From the NCBI GenBank assembly GCA_013360295.1, contig JABWCL010000001.1:124001-188000 (forward strand): DNA of 64,000 nt, written 5' to 3'. The DNA comes from Ignavibacteriaceae bacterium (lineage in GTDB: Bacteria > Bacteroidota > Ignavibacteria > Ignavibacteriales > Ignavibacteriaceae). Every line of letters starts with the position of its first letter. Position 1 is the first letter of the stretch. This document shows positions 9,382 to 16,684 of this stretch, piece by piece. Below the pieces are notes generated by a model. The model did no database searches. It was not told where the DNA came from and was given only the letters and a program-made list of their open reading frames with translations. The position numbers were made by a program, and so were the translations under genes.

Positions 9382-10464
9382 TTACTTAATTACAGTAGCG
9401 TAAAATGTCTCTTTGACCTGTTCCCCAAACTGAGTCCTGAACTGAATAGTCAGTTTGATCGCCTGCTCATCACCGACCTGCATCCCGTCAACGAAATCCT
9501 GATTAATATTAATGTCAATATACCGAAAAACGCCACTTTTCCGGTTTGTCCCGCCGCTAGCGAAAGTTTCTGGCTCTGCAGTCACTCTCAAACCTGAAAC
9601 GTCGGGAGTAACAGTGACATATGATCCTGCAGGAGTGAGGCTCATATAAACAAATAAAAATTGCTTGGAAAAAGCGTTGTCAACACTGATATACCAGGGA
9701 GCATCACCGTCTTTGGGTTCCTTAGTGTTCCATCCGTGAAACTTTTGCATCTGTGGTTTCTCAACAGAGAAGTCCCAGGATGAACGCTTGATTTCCTTCG
9801 AAACGGCATCTTTATACTCAAATTCTTTCCCCTCGTAAAAGCCTTTTACCGTTATCTTCTTACCGACATTATTAATATCTTTTAGAATTTTTTCCAATTT
9901 TACAATCGGTCCTTTTCCGTTCTCTATTGCTGCTCCCCCCGCATCTGTTATCAGGTAAGAATATTCATTAGGGTCACTGTATTCAAGTGTGGCAAAACTG
10001 AATGCTTCATTCTCATTGAAAAAGTAACTCGGACGGAGATTAATTTCGGCTGCCATAGTGGGATTGTCCACAATTACCATCGTATACCTGTCCGCACGAA
10101 TGGCTCCGCCAACTTCTCCCTGAGCAGATAATGTAACTTTAATATAAAAAGTGCCCGGAGATTCAATCAGATCGTGCAAAACTAACGAGACCGTGATTCC
10201 ACGCCCACCGGTAACTCTTTTGGCAAATTCTTCCTTTTTTGGGATTTGGGTATAGTTAGCAACATCACGAACCTTACTCATGTTCGCATCAAGTATCTCG
10301 GCAGTAAAATCAAATCTGGTCAGGTTAGCCAATACAATAGCCCCAACTGACGGAACATTAAATTCCTGCAGCGCAGCAACCTTAATGGTATCACGTACAT
10401 CAACCTGGGCGATAGAATTGGCAACTAAGAATAGAAATAGTATCAGGAAAAATTTTTTTGTCAT
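9382..10464 (-). CDS. Secreted beta-domain protein, possible periplasmic half of a GldM-like protein
   Basis: The 360-residue product starts at ATG 10464 with a signal peptide (KFFLILFLFLVANSIAQ) and no further membrane segment. The rest looks like several Ig-like beta domains (for example FYIKVTLSAQGEVGGAIRA, RYTMVIVDNP, KFHGWNTKEPKDG and a C-terminal FRTQFGEQVKETFYATVIK). GldM of Flavobacterium has one N-terminal membrane helix and a long periplasmic part made of stacked domains. Here the preceding gene supplies a membrane helix and one beta domain and this gene supplies more periplasmic domains, so the two together might correspond to a split GldM. That is inference from order and architecture; sequence similarity is not obvious by eye. 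A strong hairpin separates the two genes. Confidence 0.7.
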   Translation of the reverse strand: MTKKFFLILFLFLVANSIAQVDVRDTIKVAALQEFNVPSVGAIVLANLTRFDFTAEILDANMSKVRDVANYTQIPKKEEFAKRVTGGRGITVSLVLHDLIESPGTFYIKVTLSAQGEVGGAIRADRYTMVIVDNPTMAAEINLRPSYFFNENEAFSFATLEYSDPNEYSYLITDAGGAAIENGKGPIVKLEKILKDINNVGKKITVKGFYEGKEFEYKDAVSKEIKRSSWDFSVEKPQMQKFHGWNTKEPKDGDAPWYISVDNAFSKQFLFVYMSLTPAGSYVTVTPDVSGLRVTAEPETFASGGTNRKSGVFRYIDININQDFVDGMQVGDEQAIKLTIQFRTQFGEQVKETFYATVIK

Positions 10465-10496
10465 TTCAATTAACCTTTATATTTAAGAAACATAGA

Positions 10497-10520
10497 AGGG
10501 CGGGACTAAAGCCCCGCCCT
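10497..10520 (-). terminator. GC-rich hairpin between the GldM-like gene and the next gene
   Basis: An 8-bp perfect stem (AGGGCGGG / CCCGCCCT) with an 8-nt loop lies 8 nt after the stop codon of 10529-11149. On the minus strand the stem is followed by TCTATGTTTCTT, a weak U-tract. It could be a partial terminator, a processing site or an mRNA 3' stabiliser that sets lower expression of the downstream genes. Confidence 0.6.
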
Positions 10521-10528
10521 GAAAGAAA

Positions 10529-11149
10529 CTATAATATTTCAACGCCGCGGCGCTGCACACCTGAACCGGCTTTAGCACTGACCTTGAAGGTCTCATCATT
10601 GCTTACAGCAACTTTCTGCTCACCGATCATTGTTTTGAGATCATCAAGAAGATAATCCGGTAAATAACCAGGCAATTTACGTTCTACTGTGCATTTAGCA
10701 ACAAAATTAAATTCACCCGATGATGTAAGTTTAAGTTCCAACTTCCCATTACCGTTGATATTGGTGATTTTGTAATTTGCGCTTTTACCTGGGTTTTTAC
10801 AACTGATCCCACCGGCCGGCCACCCGGGGGGTGCCTGACTTCCGCGTGCCACATTAACTGTGAATTCTACATCGGCTTTCTCTTCATCAGAAACCAAACC
10901 GACAGTTGTTAAGGTGATCTGAGCGGAACCTGCATCTTTATTTGTAATATCAAAATCAAGAGCTTTTGGAGTTGCCGTCAGAAGTACCGGTTGTTTATAT
11001 GAATTTGCAATACTCGCGAGCATTTTCTCGCGGATGGCGTGTTCCTTTTCTTCAAGTTCATCACGCTCTGTAATTACGATCATTAGCTCTGTAATGAGTA
11101 CAACGTATAAAACGAAGTACAGCATTTTTGAGCCGCTGCCTTTAGCCAT
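10529..11149 (-). CDS. GldM-like single-pass inner-membrane protein with periplasmic beta domain
   Basis: The 206-residue product starts at ATG 11149 with AGGAG 8 nt upstream. Residues 9-27 form one membrane helix (MLYFVLYVVLITELMIVIT) with a buried glutamate, E21, followed by a charged helix (ERDELEEKEHAIREKML) and a beta-rich periplasmic domain. It directly follows the GldL-like gene (29 bp), the order seen for gldL-gldM. In known GldLM motors five GldL and two GldM make a proton-driven complex. The periplasmic part is short and beta-rich, unlike the helical first domain of GldM, so it is a distant relative or an analogue. It could also be a different two-subunit ion-driven motor. Confidence 0.65.
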   Translation of the reverse strand: MAKGSGSKMLYFVLYVVLITELMIVITERDELEEKEHAIREKMLASIANSYKQPVLLTATPKALDFDITNKDAGSAQITLTTVGLVSDEEKADVEFTVNVARGSQAPPGWPAGGISCKNPGKSANYKITNINGNGKLELKLTSSGEFNFVAKCTVERKLPGYLPDYLLDDLKTMIGEQKVAVSNDETFKVSAKAGSGVQRRGVEIL

Positions 11150-11178
11150 AATGCGTTCTCCTATCTAAAATTTAATGA

Positions 11179-11721
11179 TTATCCTTTGAAGACTTGCTTC
11201 ATTTCGGACATAGATTTGAAGAAGTCAGCTTTAACAGCTGCGAGTTTCTGGCTTACTTTTGCAATATTTTCAGCATAGTTGTTGAGAGCTTTCATTTCTT
11301 CATCAGCAATAACCTTAAATTCAGCAATCTGCTGTTTAATTTTTGCAATCTCTGCTTCAGAAGCTTTGGTGTCAGGCGCTGCTGCTGCTGGAGCAGGTTC
11401 GTGCCCGCCTGCTTCTTCAGGGGTGAAGAATGTAACTATCGCGAGAACCATAAGTAACGCGAACTCGAGGAAGAGTGAGGTCATTACCCACATCGGAGAA
11501 ACTTTGTGAGTTGCCTCATCAAAAAGAAATCTGGGAACGATAGGAATATCATAAGCTACGGTACCAAGTCCTCTTAATCCAACGATGATGATCAAGAGCG
11601 CTGCACCCATATACACCAAGCCCTGAACGTTATTGGCGTAATTAGGAATAAAATTGTATACCATGTAACGCCCAAATGCGGTTTTGGGGCCGGTAGTTGT
11701 GTTCTGTTTTTGTGTTGCCAC
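11179..11721 (-). CDS. gldL: GldL-like inner-membrane motor protein
   Basis: The start is GTG at 11721, supported by AAGGAGAT about 6 nt upstream; the product has 180 residues. Two membrane helices occur at about 35-53 and 77-98, followed by a cytoplasmic tail that includes an Ala/Pro-rich linker and a predicted coiled coil (about 120-175). Helix 1 ends with Arg50 (VGLRGLG) and helix 2 carries Glu86 (TSLFLEFALL). GldL/PorL proteins have this same topology and a conserved glutamate in helix 2 thought to lie on the proton path. The tail resembles the GldL cytoplasmic region in length. Symbol and role are inferred from topology, the buried glutamate and the following GldM-like gene. First gene of the minus-strand block that runs to the window edge. 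Confidence 0.7.
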   Translation of the reverse strand: MATQKQNTTTGPKTAFGRYMVYNFIPNYANNVQGLVYMGAALLIIIVGLRGLGTVAYDIPIVPRFLFDEATHKVSPMWVMTSLFLEFALLMVLAIVTFFTPEEAGGHEPAPAAAAPDTKASEAEIAKIKQQIAEFKVIADEEMKALNNYAENIAKVSQKLAAVKADFFKSMSEMKQVFKG

Positions 11722-11972
11722 TGAAAGATCTCCTTACTGTATAATTAATAAGATTTAGTTAAAGTATATATAAAATTACCGAAAAATAATAAAATACAAC
11801 ATAAAAAAATGAAGAAATGCAATATTTAAGGTTCCCCGCCCTCACGGGTATCATCCATTAAAATAAGATATAAACAGTTACTGAAGTTAATTAACAACAA
11901 CTCAAAATCAAAATAAAGAAATCTTAATTTTATTACAAAAATCAGAATCTGTGTTTTTTGTGATATAAATCA
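11722..11972 (-). promoter_or_regulatory. AT-rich gap with possible promoter of the GldL-like operon
   Basis: This 251-bp gap separates two minus-strand genes. An imperfect AT-rich hairpin (11935-11961) follows the DUF2254-like gene and might end its transcript. On the minus strand, TTG, 18 nt and TAATTTTA upstream of the GTG start resemble the Bacteroidota promoter pattern TTG / TAnnTTTG with one mismatch. No tRNA or small gene is visible. Confidence 0.3.
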
Positions 11973-13544
11973 TCAGACCTGGGCTTTTGAAAACCAGGAG
12001 AAAAATTCCTGCAGCGCTTCTCTCCGCTCAGGCGCCACGTAATTAAAGTTGATTCCTCTAGGTGTAATTTCCCAGAACTCCTCATCCTTCGTATTAAATA
12101 TCATATCCTGAATCTTCGATATACGTGAGTATGGCTCGATCTTCATATCATCGTATATTATTCTTGCAAGTTCAATATCACCTTTAAGCAGATAGAAACC
12201 GGCTAATTTTGCCTGTGCAATCCTCACTCCTATAAGGGACATTTCCTTCACAGACTGCTGTTCTTCCGCAGCCTCTTCAAGCGGTTCATCAACAGTGAGA
12301 AACATCTGGAGCAGGTTCCTGATATTTGGCACTTTCTTTTCATAAGCCAGTTCATTAATCATACAGAGGTCGTGCGCGGCGGTTTCAATGATGAACAGTA
12401 CCTGATTTTTATTGGCTTCCTGCCCATAGTACTTGAAATAAAACGAAATATTCTCCACCTCGTAGGGATCTTCATCCAGCAATTCTTCCGCAAGAATCCT
12501 GTAGTGTTCCAGAGTATTAAAAGCTGAACGCGGGTCCCTTTCACGGATTGAGATTCTCAGATACGAATTGAAATACTGGAATACACAGTACAGAGCGCCT
12601 TTATCATTGGCTTTCACTGCTCCCGAAGCAATCAGTTCCGAATTCAACAATACTCCGGACGCCACATCCCTCAGGGTCACCCGCGAGTATGCGAACAGCA
12701 TTTCGAACAACCGGAAGACTTTCCTTTCCAGGAAGATCTTTTTATTCTCAATAACTGTCATAACAAATCTGGAGTAGCTTGAGAAATCCGGGTCAAAGTA
12801 CTCGAGTCCGGACATCTTAAACCAATTTGCCGGAAGATCCTTCTTATAACCAAGATACTTTACCGTTATTTCTCTAAGTATCGCTAGACACTGAAGCGTT
12901 GTGGCACGGTCTCCCTGAATAACTGAGTTCAGGGCTATATCACCGATAAAATTGATGGACTCACTAATTTCCTCTTTTACCGAATAACTGTATTTCCTTT
13001 TCCCTTCGCTAAGGTTCTTCAGGTTCTTAAGTATTTTATCTTTCACATAAGAAAGGAAATTATTCGGACGAAGGAAGTTAAAAACATAATTGAAGTGCGG
13101 GATAACTATAAGGAGACTTATGACAATAAGGACAAGGCAAATGGTAATACTAAAGTAGGGCACTGCCTCATTAGAAATTGTATTGCTGACCAGGACAGTA
13201 TTGATTGCAGTAATAACGTATATGGAAATTACGACAAAGTTTACTCTGTCCCCAATAAATAGTTCCATAACTTTTGAGGAGTATTTATTCGCTGCTAATT
13301 GCACGATAATCGCGAGCACAGTAATTTCAATCCCAAGCACTGACGCAACTAGTTCACCGAGCCCCCCAAGCGTATTCGTCATATTCCCGACATCCTCATT
13401 ATAAAAAACAGAAAAAAAGTTTAAGCCGCTTTTTATGAGGATGAGGTCAATGATCCGGTTGACACCAAAAATAACAAAACTTATTATCATTAAAATCAGG
13501 AATGGCCACACCCATTCCGATTTCTTCTTAAAAATTTCGGTCAA
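11973..13544 (-). CDS. DUF2254-like membrane protein
   Basis: Four membrane segments lie in the first 180 residues, followed by a long soluble C-terminal region that looks helical. The stretch IIVQLAANKYSSKVMELF followed by DRVNFVVISIYV matches the pattern of DUF2254 proteins (QLAANQYSPR...DR), a family of predicted membrane proteins without known function. Only TTG codons are available at the start; TTG 13544 (523 residues) has AAGGA at a better distance than TTG 13553. The C-terminal part is longer than I would expect for the family and may be a helical repeat. It is not clearly co-transcribed with its neighbours (gaps of 251 bp downstream and 75 bp upstream). Confidence 0.7.
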   Translation of the reverse strand: MTEIFKKKSEWVWPFLILMIISFVIFGVNRIIDLILIKSGLNFFSVFYNEDVGNMTNTLGGLGELVASVLGIEITVLAIIVQLAANKYSSKVMELFIGDRVNFVVISIYVITAINTVLVSNTISNEAVPYFSITICLVLIVISLLIVIPHFNYVFNFLRPNNFLSYVKDKILKNLKNLSEGKRKYSYSVKEEISESINFIGDIALNSVIQGDRATTLQCLAILREITVKYLGYKKDLPANWFKMSGLEYFDPDFSSYSRFVMTVIENKKIFLERKVFRLFEMLFAYSRVTLRDVASGVLLNSELIASGAVKANDKGALYCVFQYFNSYLRISIRERDPRSAFNTLEHYRILAEELLDEDPYEVENISFYFKYYGQEANKNQVLFIIETAAHDLCMINELAYEKKVPNIRNLLQMFLTVDEPLEEAAEEQQSVKEMSLIGVRIAQAKLAGFYLLKGDIELARIIYDDMKIEPYSRISKIQDMIFNTKDEEFWEITPRGINFNYVAPERREALQEFFSWFSKAQV

Positions 13545-13619
13545 AATCAACAATCCTTAGGTATATACTGCTTCCAAATATACTAAGAAATTACATAAAT
13601 AGTCAGTATAATTGAAAAA

Positions 13620-14591
13620 TTACAATAACTTTTTAATGACGTCTTTCGAGGAGATTCCCTCAGCTTCAGCATTGAAATTTAAGATAATACGGTGGCGCAA
13701 TACCGGGAGCGAAGCGAACCGCACATCATCGATGTTGGGACTAAATCTGCCCTCAAGAACTGATTTTACCTTCGCGGCTAGTACCAGGTATTGGGATGCA
13801 CGAGGTCCGGCTCCCCAGCGAACAGCCTCTTTCACGATCGCGGGAGTATTTTCATTATTAACCCTTGTTTTTGAAACGAGATCAACAGCGTAGTTCAATA
13901 CATTGTCTGCCACCGGTACCCGCTTGATCAATTCCTGGTATTCGCCGATCTGTTGTGCGGTAATAACTTTTTCCAGTACCGGAGAATACTGGCTGGTTGT
14001 CTGTTTTACTATCTGGCGTTCTTCATCCACCGACGGATAATCGAGCCATAAATTAAACATAAAACGATCAAGCTGGGCCTCCGGTAAAGGATAAGTACCT
14101 TCCTGCTCGATCGGGTTCTGAGTTGCAAGAACGAAGAATGGCTCTGATAGTGAATATGTTTTTCCCGCGACTGTGACCCTGTGCTCCTGCATTGCTTCGA
14201 GAAGCGCTGACTGAGTCTTAGGCGGAGTACGATTGATCTCATCCGCCAAAATTACATTGGCAAAGACGGGGCCCGGAATAAATTTAAACTCCCGTTTTTT
14301 CGTGATCTGGTCTTCTTCCAGTATCTCGGTACCTGTGATGTCGCTTGGCATTAAATCTGGTGTGAACTGAATCCTGTTGAATTTCAGGTCCATTACCTCG
14401 GATAGGGTTTTAATCAGCAGCGTTTTAGCTAAGCCCGGAACCCCAACGAGCAGGCAGTGTCCTTTTGCTAAAAGCGAGATTACCAACTGCTCAATAATCT
14501 CATCCTGCCCAACGATAATCTTAGCAATCTCCTTACGGACCCGGTCTATTTCTACAGCCAGTTCTTTGACTATTTCAACATCATTTTTCAA
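13620..14591 (-). CDS. MoxR-family AAA+ ATPase
   Basis: The start is TTG at 14591 with GGAAGG 7 nt upstream; the product has 323 residues, normal for MoxR. Walker A is GVPGLAKT (about residues 43-50), Walker B is ILADEINR, with the following TPPKTQSALLEAMQE segment and sensor region LATQNPIEQEGTYPLPEAQLDRF all characteristic of MoxR proteins. These ATPases act as chaperones for metal-cofactor enzymes or for von Willebrand-domain proteins and are usually followed by a DUF58/VWA gene. No such partner follows here: the next minus-strand gene is the DUF2254-like protein. Upstream, 24 bp away, is a SurA-like chaperone gene, so the ATPase may belong to the envelope-folding operon. Confidence 0.92.
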   Translation of the reverse strand: MKNDVEIVKELAVEIDRVRKEIAKIIVGQDEIIEQLVISLLAKGHCLLVGVPGLAKTLLIKTLSEVMDLKFNRIQFTPDLMPSDITGTEILEEDQITKKREFKFIPGPVFANVILADEINRTPPKTQSALLEAMQEHRVTVAGKTYSLSEPFFVLATQNPIEQEGTYPLPEAQLDRFMFNLWLDYPSVDEERQIVKQTTSQYSPVLEKVITAQQIGEYQELIKRVPVADNVLNYAVDLVSKTRVNNENTPAIVKEAVRWGAGPRASQYLVLAAKVKSVLEGRFSPNIDDVRFASLPVLRHRIILNFNAEAEGISSKDVIKKLL

Positions 14592-14615
14592 TTTAAGAGC
14601 CTTCCGATAATACGA

Positions 14616-15884
14616 TTATATTTTAATTTCCCAATAGATCTTGGTTCTGAGTTCCTTTATCCATTCAGCATAAAGTTTCTGCTTTTTGAATTCATCGGAT
14701 AATTTTTTAAGATCGGTATAATCCATCTCAAGGTTAGGCTTGTGCTGAGGAATTCGCTTTTCGAGAAATACTATGTGATAACCGTATGTGGTCGAGGTAA
14801 CATTTACTCTTTTAGGGAAACTGATTTCCCCTTCTTGAAGTTTGGAGGAGATATCTAATAGATTTTTATCAAGCTGTTCCATATAAAAAGTACCCAGAAC
14901 GCCACCAAAAGGAGCGGTTTCCTTGTCATCGCTGTAGAGCTTTGCCATATCATAAAAACTGCGGCCTTCTCTCATTATAGTGTCTCTGAGATCAGTAAGG
15001 AATTCTATCGTCTGCAGGTCAGTTTGTTCATCAGCTTTAATCTTGATAAGAATTTGACGGGTCCTGACTGATTCCCCTCTCTTTTCAAGCAGCTGAATGA
15101 TATGAAAACCTGCGGGTGATTCGACAATATCAGAAATCTGGTTGATGTCCAGTGCGAACGCGGCAGCTTCATACTCAGGGAAGAAGAAACCCTTCTTAAC
15201 AAATCCCAGGTCTCCCCCATCCTTTGCGCTTTCAGTATGATCAGAATAACTTTTCGCCAGTTCTGCAAAATCTGCTCCGGCTTTTATTGAATCCAAAAGA
15301 TTACGCGCAAAAGCTTTATACTTCTCCTTTAAATTGCCGGCAGCCTGCGGATTTCTGAAGATGTGACTGATCTTAACCTTCTCAGGAATTACGCCGAGAC
15401 TATCCTTGTAGGTTTCAAAAAACGATTCCACCTCTCTTCTTGAAGATTCAACAAAACCAAACTTTTTTTCCTGGAGTTTCTGAACCATAATATCTTTACG
15501 GATATTCTCTCTCAGTTCCCTCTTAATCCTGTCGATACTCATTCCGTAGGTTTGTTCAAGCCTCTCTTTTGAGCCATATTGCTGAATAAACATCTCGATC
15601 TGATAGTCGATCTGCCTGGTTACTTCTTCTTCCGTGGCAAAGACCGAATCGATTAATGCCTGCGCGTAAACAAGTTTTTCATCTATAAGGTTGTTCAAAA
15701 CCTGCTGACGGGCTTCAGGATTCTGAGGGTCGATCCTTCTTTGGGCAGCTAAAAGATTTAACTGAAAGTCAAGTTCAGTACCAAGAATTATCTCGTTATC
15801 AACAACCGCTACAATCCGGTCAATCACCTGTTGCGGATAAACGGAAGTGGCAATGATCAATAAACCTAAAAATAAAAATCTCAT
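14616..15884 (-). CDS. surA: SurA-like periplasmic peptidyl-prolyl isomerase
   Basis: The 422-residue product has a signal peptide (RFLFLGLLIIATSVYPQ), a SurA-type N-terminal chaperone region (IDRIVAVVDNEIILGTELDFQL, then LIDEKLVYAQA) and two parvulin domains, at about 170-270 (VKISHIFRNPQ ... GFHIIQLLEKR) and about 275-385 (VRTRQILIKIK ... YGYHIVFLEKR). Length and domain order match SurA, which escorts outer-membrane proteins across the periplasm. The start codon overlaps the stop of the upstream lipoprotein gene (ATGA). Three folding factors in a row fit a cell with many exported barrel and repeat proteins. Confidence 0.88.
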   Translation of the reverse strand: MRFLFLGLLIIATSVYPQQVIDRIVAVVDNEIILGTELDFQLNLLAAQRRIDPQNPEARQQVLNNLIDEKLVYAQALIDSVFATEEEVTRQIDYQIEMFIQQYGSKERLEQTYGMSIDRIKRELRENIRKDIMVQKLQEKKFGFVESSRREVESFFETYKDSLGVIPEKVKISHIFRNPQAAGNLKEKYKAFARNLLDSIKAGADFAELAKSYSDHTESAKDGGDLGFVKKGFFFPEYEAAAFALDINQISDIVESPAGFHIIQLLEKRGESVRTRQILIKIKADEQTDLQTIEFLTDLRDTIMREGRSFYDMAKLYSDDKETAPFGGVLGTFYMEQLDKNLLDISSKLQEGEISFPKRVNVTSTTYGYHIVFLEKRIPQHKPNLEMDYTDLKKLSDEFKKQKLYAEWIKELRTKIYWEIKI

Positions 15885-16684
15885 CTTATCTCAATTTTAC
15901 TTTCTGATGTTAGTTTCTCGAAGAGTTCTTTCTCTTTAATAATTTTTCTTGAGGCTAAAAGGTCGCTCATTACGATATCCCGTATATTCTCAAGAGGAGG
16001 CAGGGTACCTTGTCTAAAAATGTTCATCATCTCAAAAACAATAAATCGCCTCTCACTGTTTTTAATTACGAGGCTCACCTCGCCGACATTCATATTCCGT
16101 AATGCACTGAGCATATCTTTGCCCGGAATTTCATAGAATTTCAAATAACGGGATTGCTCAACAATAACGCCGGGTACCCTCTCCAACACTTTCTTTATGT
16201 GATCCCACTTTTTATTGATCCATTCATAACGCCACTTTATGGCTGATTCCTCATCCGTGAAAGTAACCGAATTAATCAGATAAGCATCATCTTTGAGGAG
16301 ATAGAATTCAGGATGATGATTATAAAAATAACTTAAATCATCTTCTATAATCTCAGTCTCAGTCTGAATGATAGCTTCGTCGAGAAGGAGTTGATAGGCA
16401 ATTTTCTTTTCAATATTCAAGAACTTTTGCCTGTTGGAATCAATATCAAGCAGCCCCTTGCGTTCAGCTTCCTGCCAGAACAATTCCCGCTTTATCCATC
16501 CGTTAATAACTTCAACTGAATCCGAAGGAGAGTGCTTACTCGAATCATACATCTGGTAGAACTCACGATGGTAAAGATAGGAATCATTGACCCTGGCAAT
16601 AAATTCTGTTTTCTGTTCCTCCCGTTTGCACGAGGGGAACAGAAACAGAATTAATAATAATACCGCGATGCGGTTACTTTTCAC
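15881..16684 (-). CDS. SurA-N-like lipoprotein chaperone without clear isomerase domain
   Basis: I place the start at GTG 16684, overlapping the end of the upstream gene by 11 nt, because this gives a clean lipoprotein signal (SNRIAVLLLILFLFPSC) with a lipobox cysteine; upstream starts in this frame would run through the previous gene. The 267-residue product has a SurA/PpiC-like N-terminal segment (ARVNDSYLYHREFYQMY) and a helical middle. The C-terminal half (IPGKDMLSALRNMNVGEVSLVIKNSERRFIVFEM) looks like a degenerate parvulin fold without the usual GG-DLG and GYHII motifs. It is probably a folding factor anchored to a membrane leaflet, working with its two neighbours. Confidence 0.75.
   Translation of the reverse strand: MKSNRIAVLLLILFLFPSCKREEQKTEFIARVNDSYLYHREFYQMYDSSKHSPSDSVEVINGWIKRELFWQEAERKGLLDIDSNRQKFLNIEKKIAYQLLLDEAIIQTETEIIEDDLSYFYNHHPEFYLLKDDAYLINSVTFTDEESAIKWRYEWINKKWDHIKKVLERVPGVIVEQSRYLKFYEIPGKDMLSALRNMNVGEVSLVIKNSERRFIVFEMMNIFRQGTLPPLENIRDIVMSDLLASRKIIKEKELFEKLTSESKIEIR

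Noticed and set aside
11935-11961. Possible terminator after the DUF2254-like gene
   Set aside because: The stem is AT-rich and interrupted, so I mention it only as part of the intergenic region.
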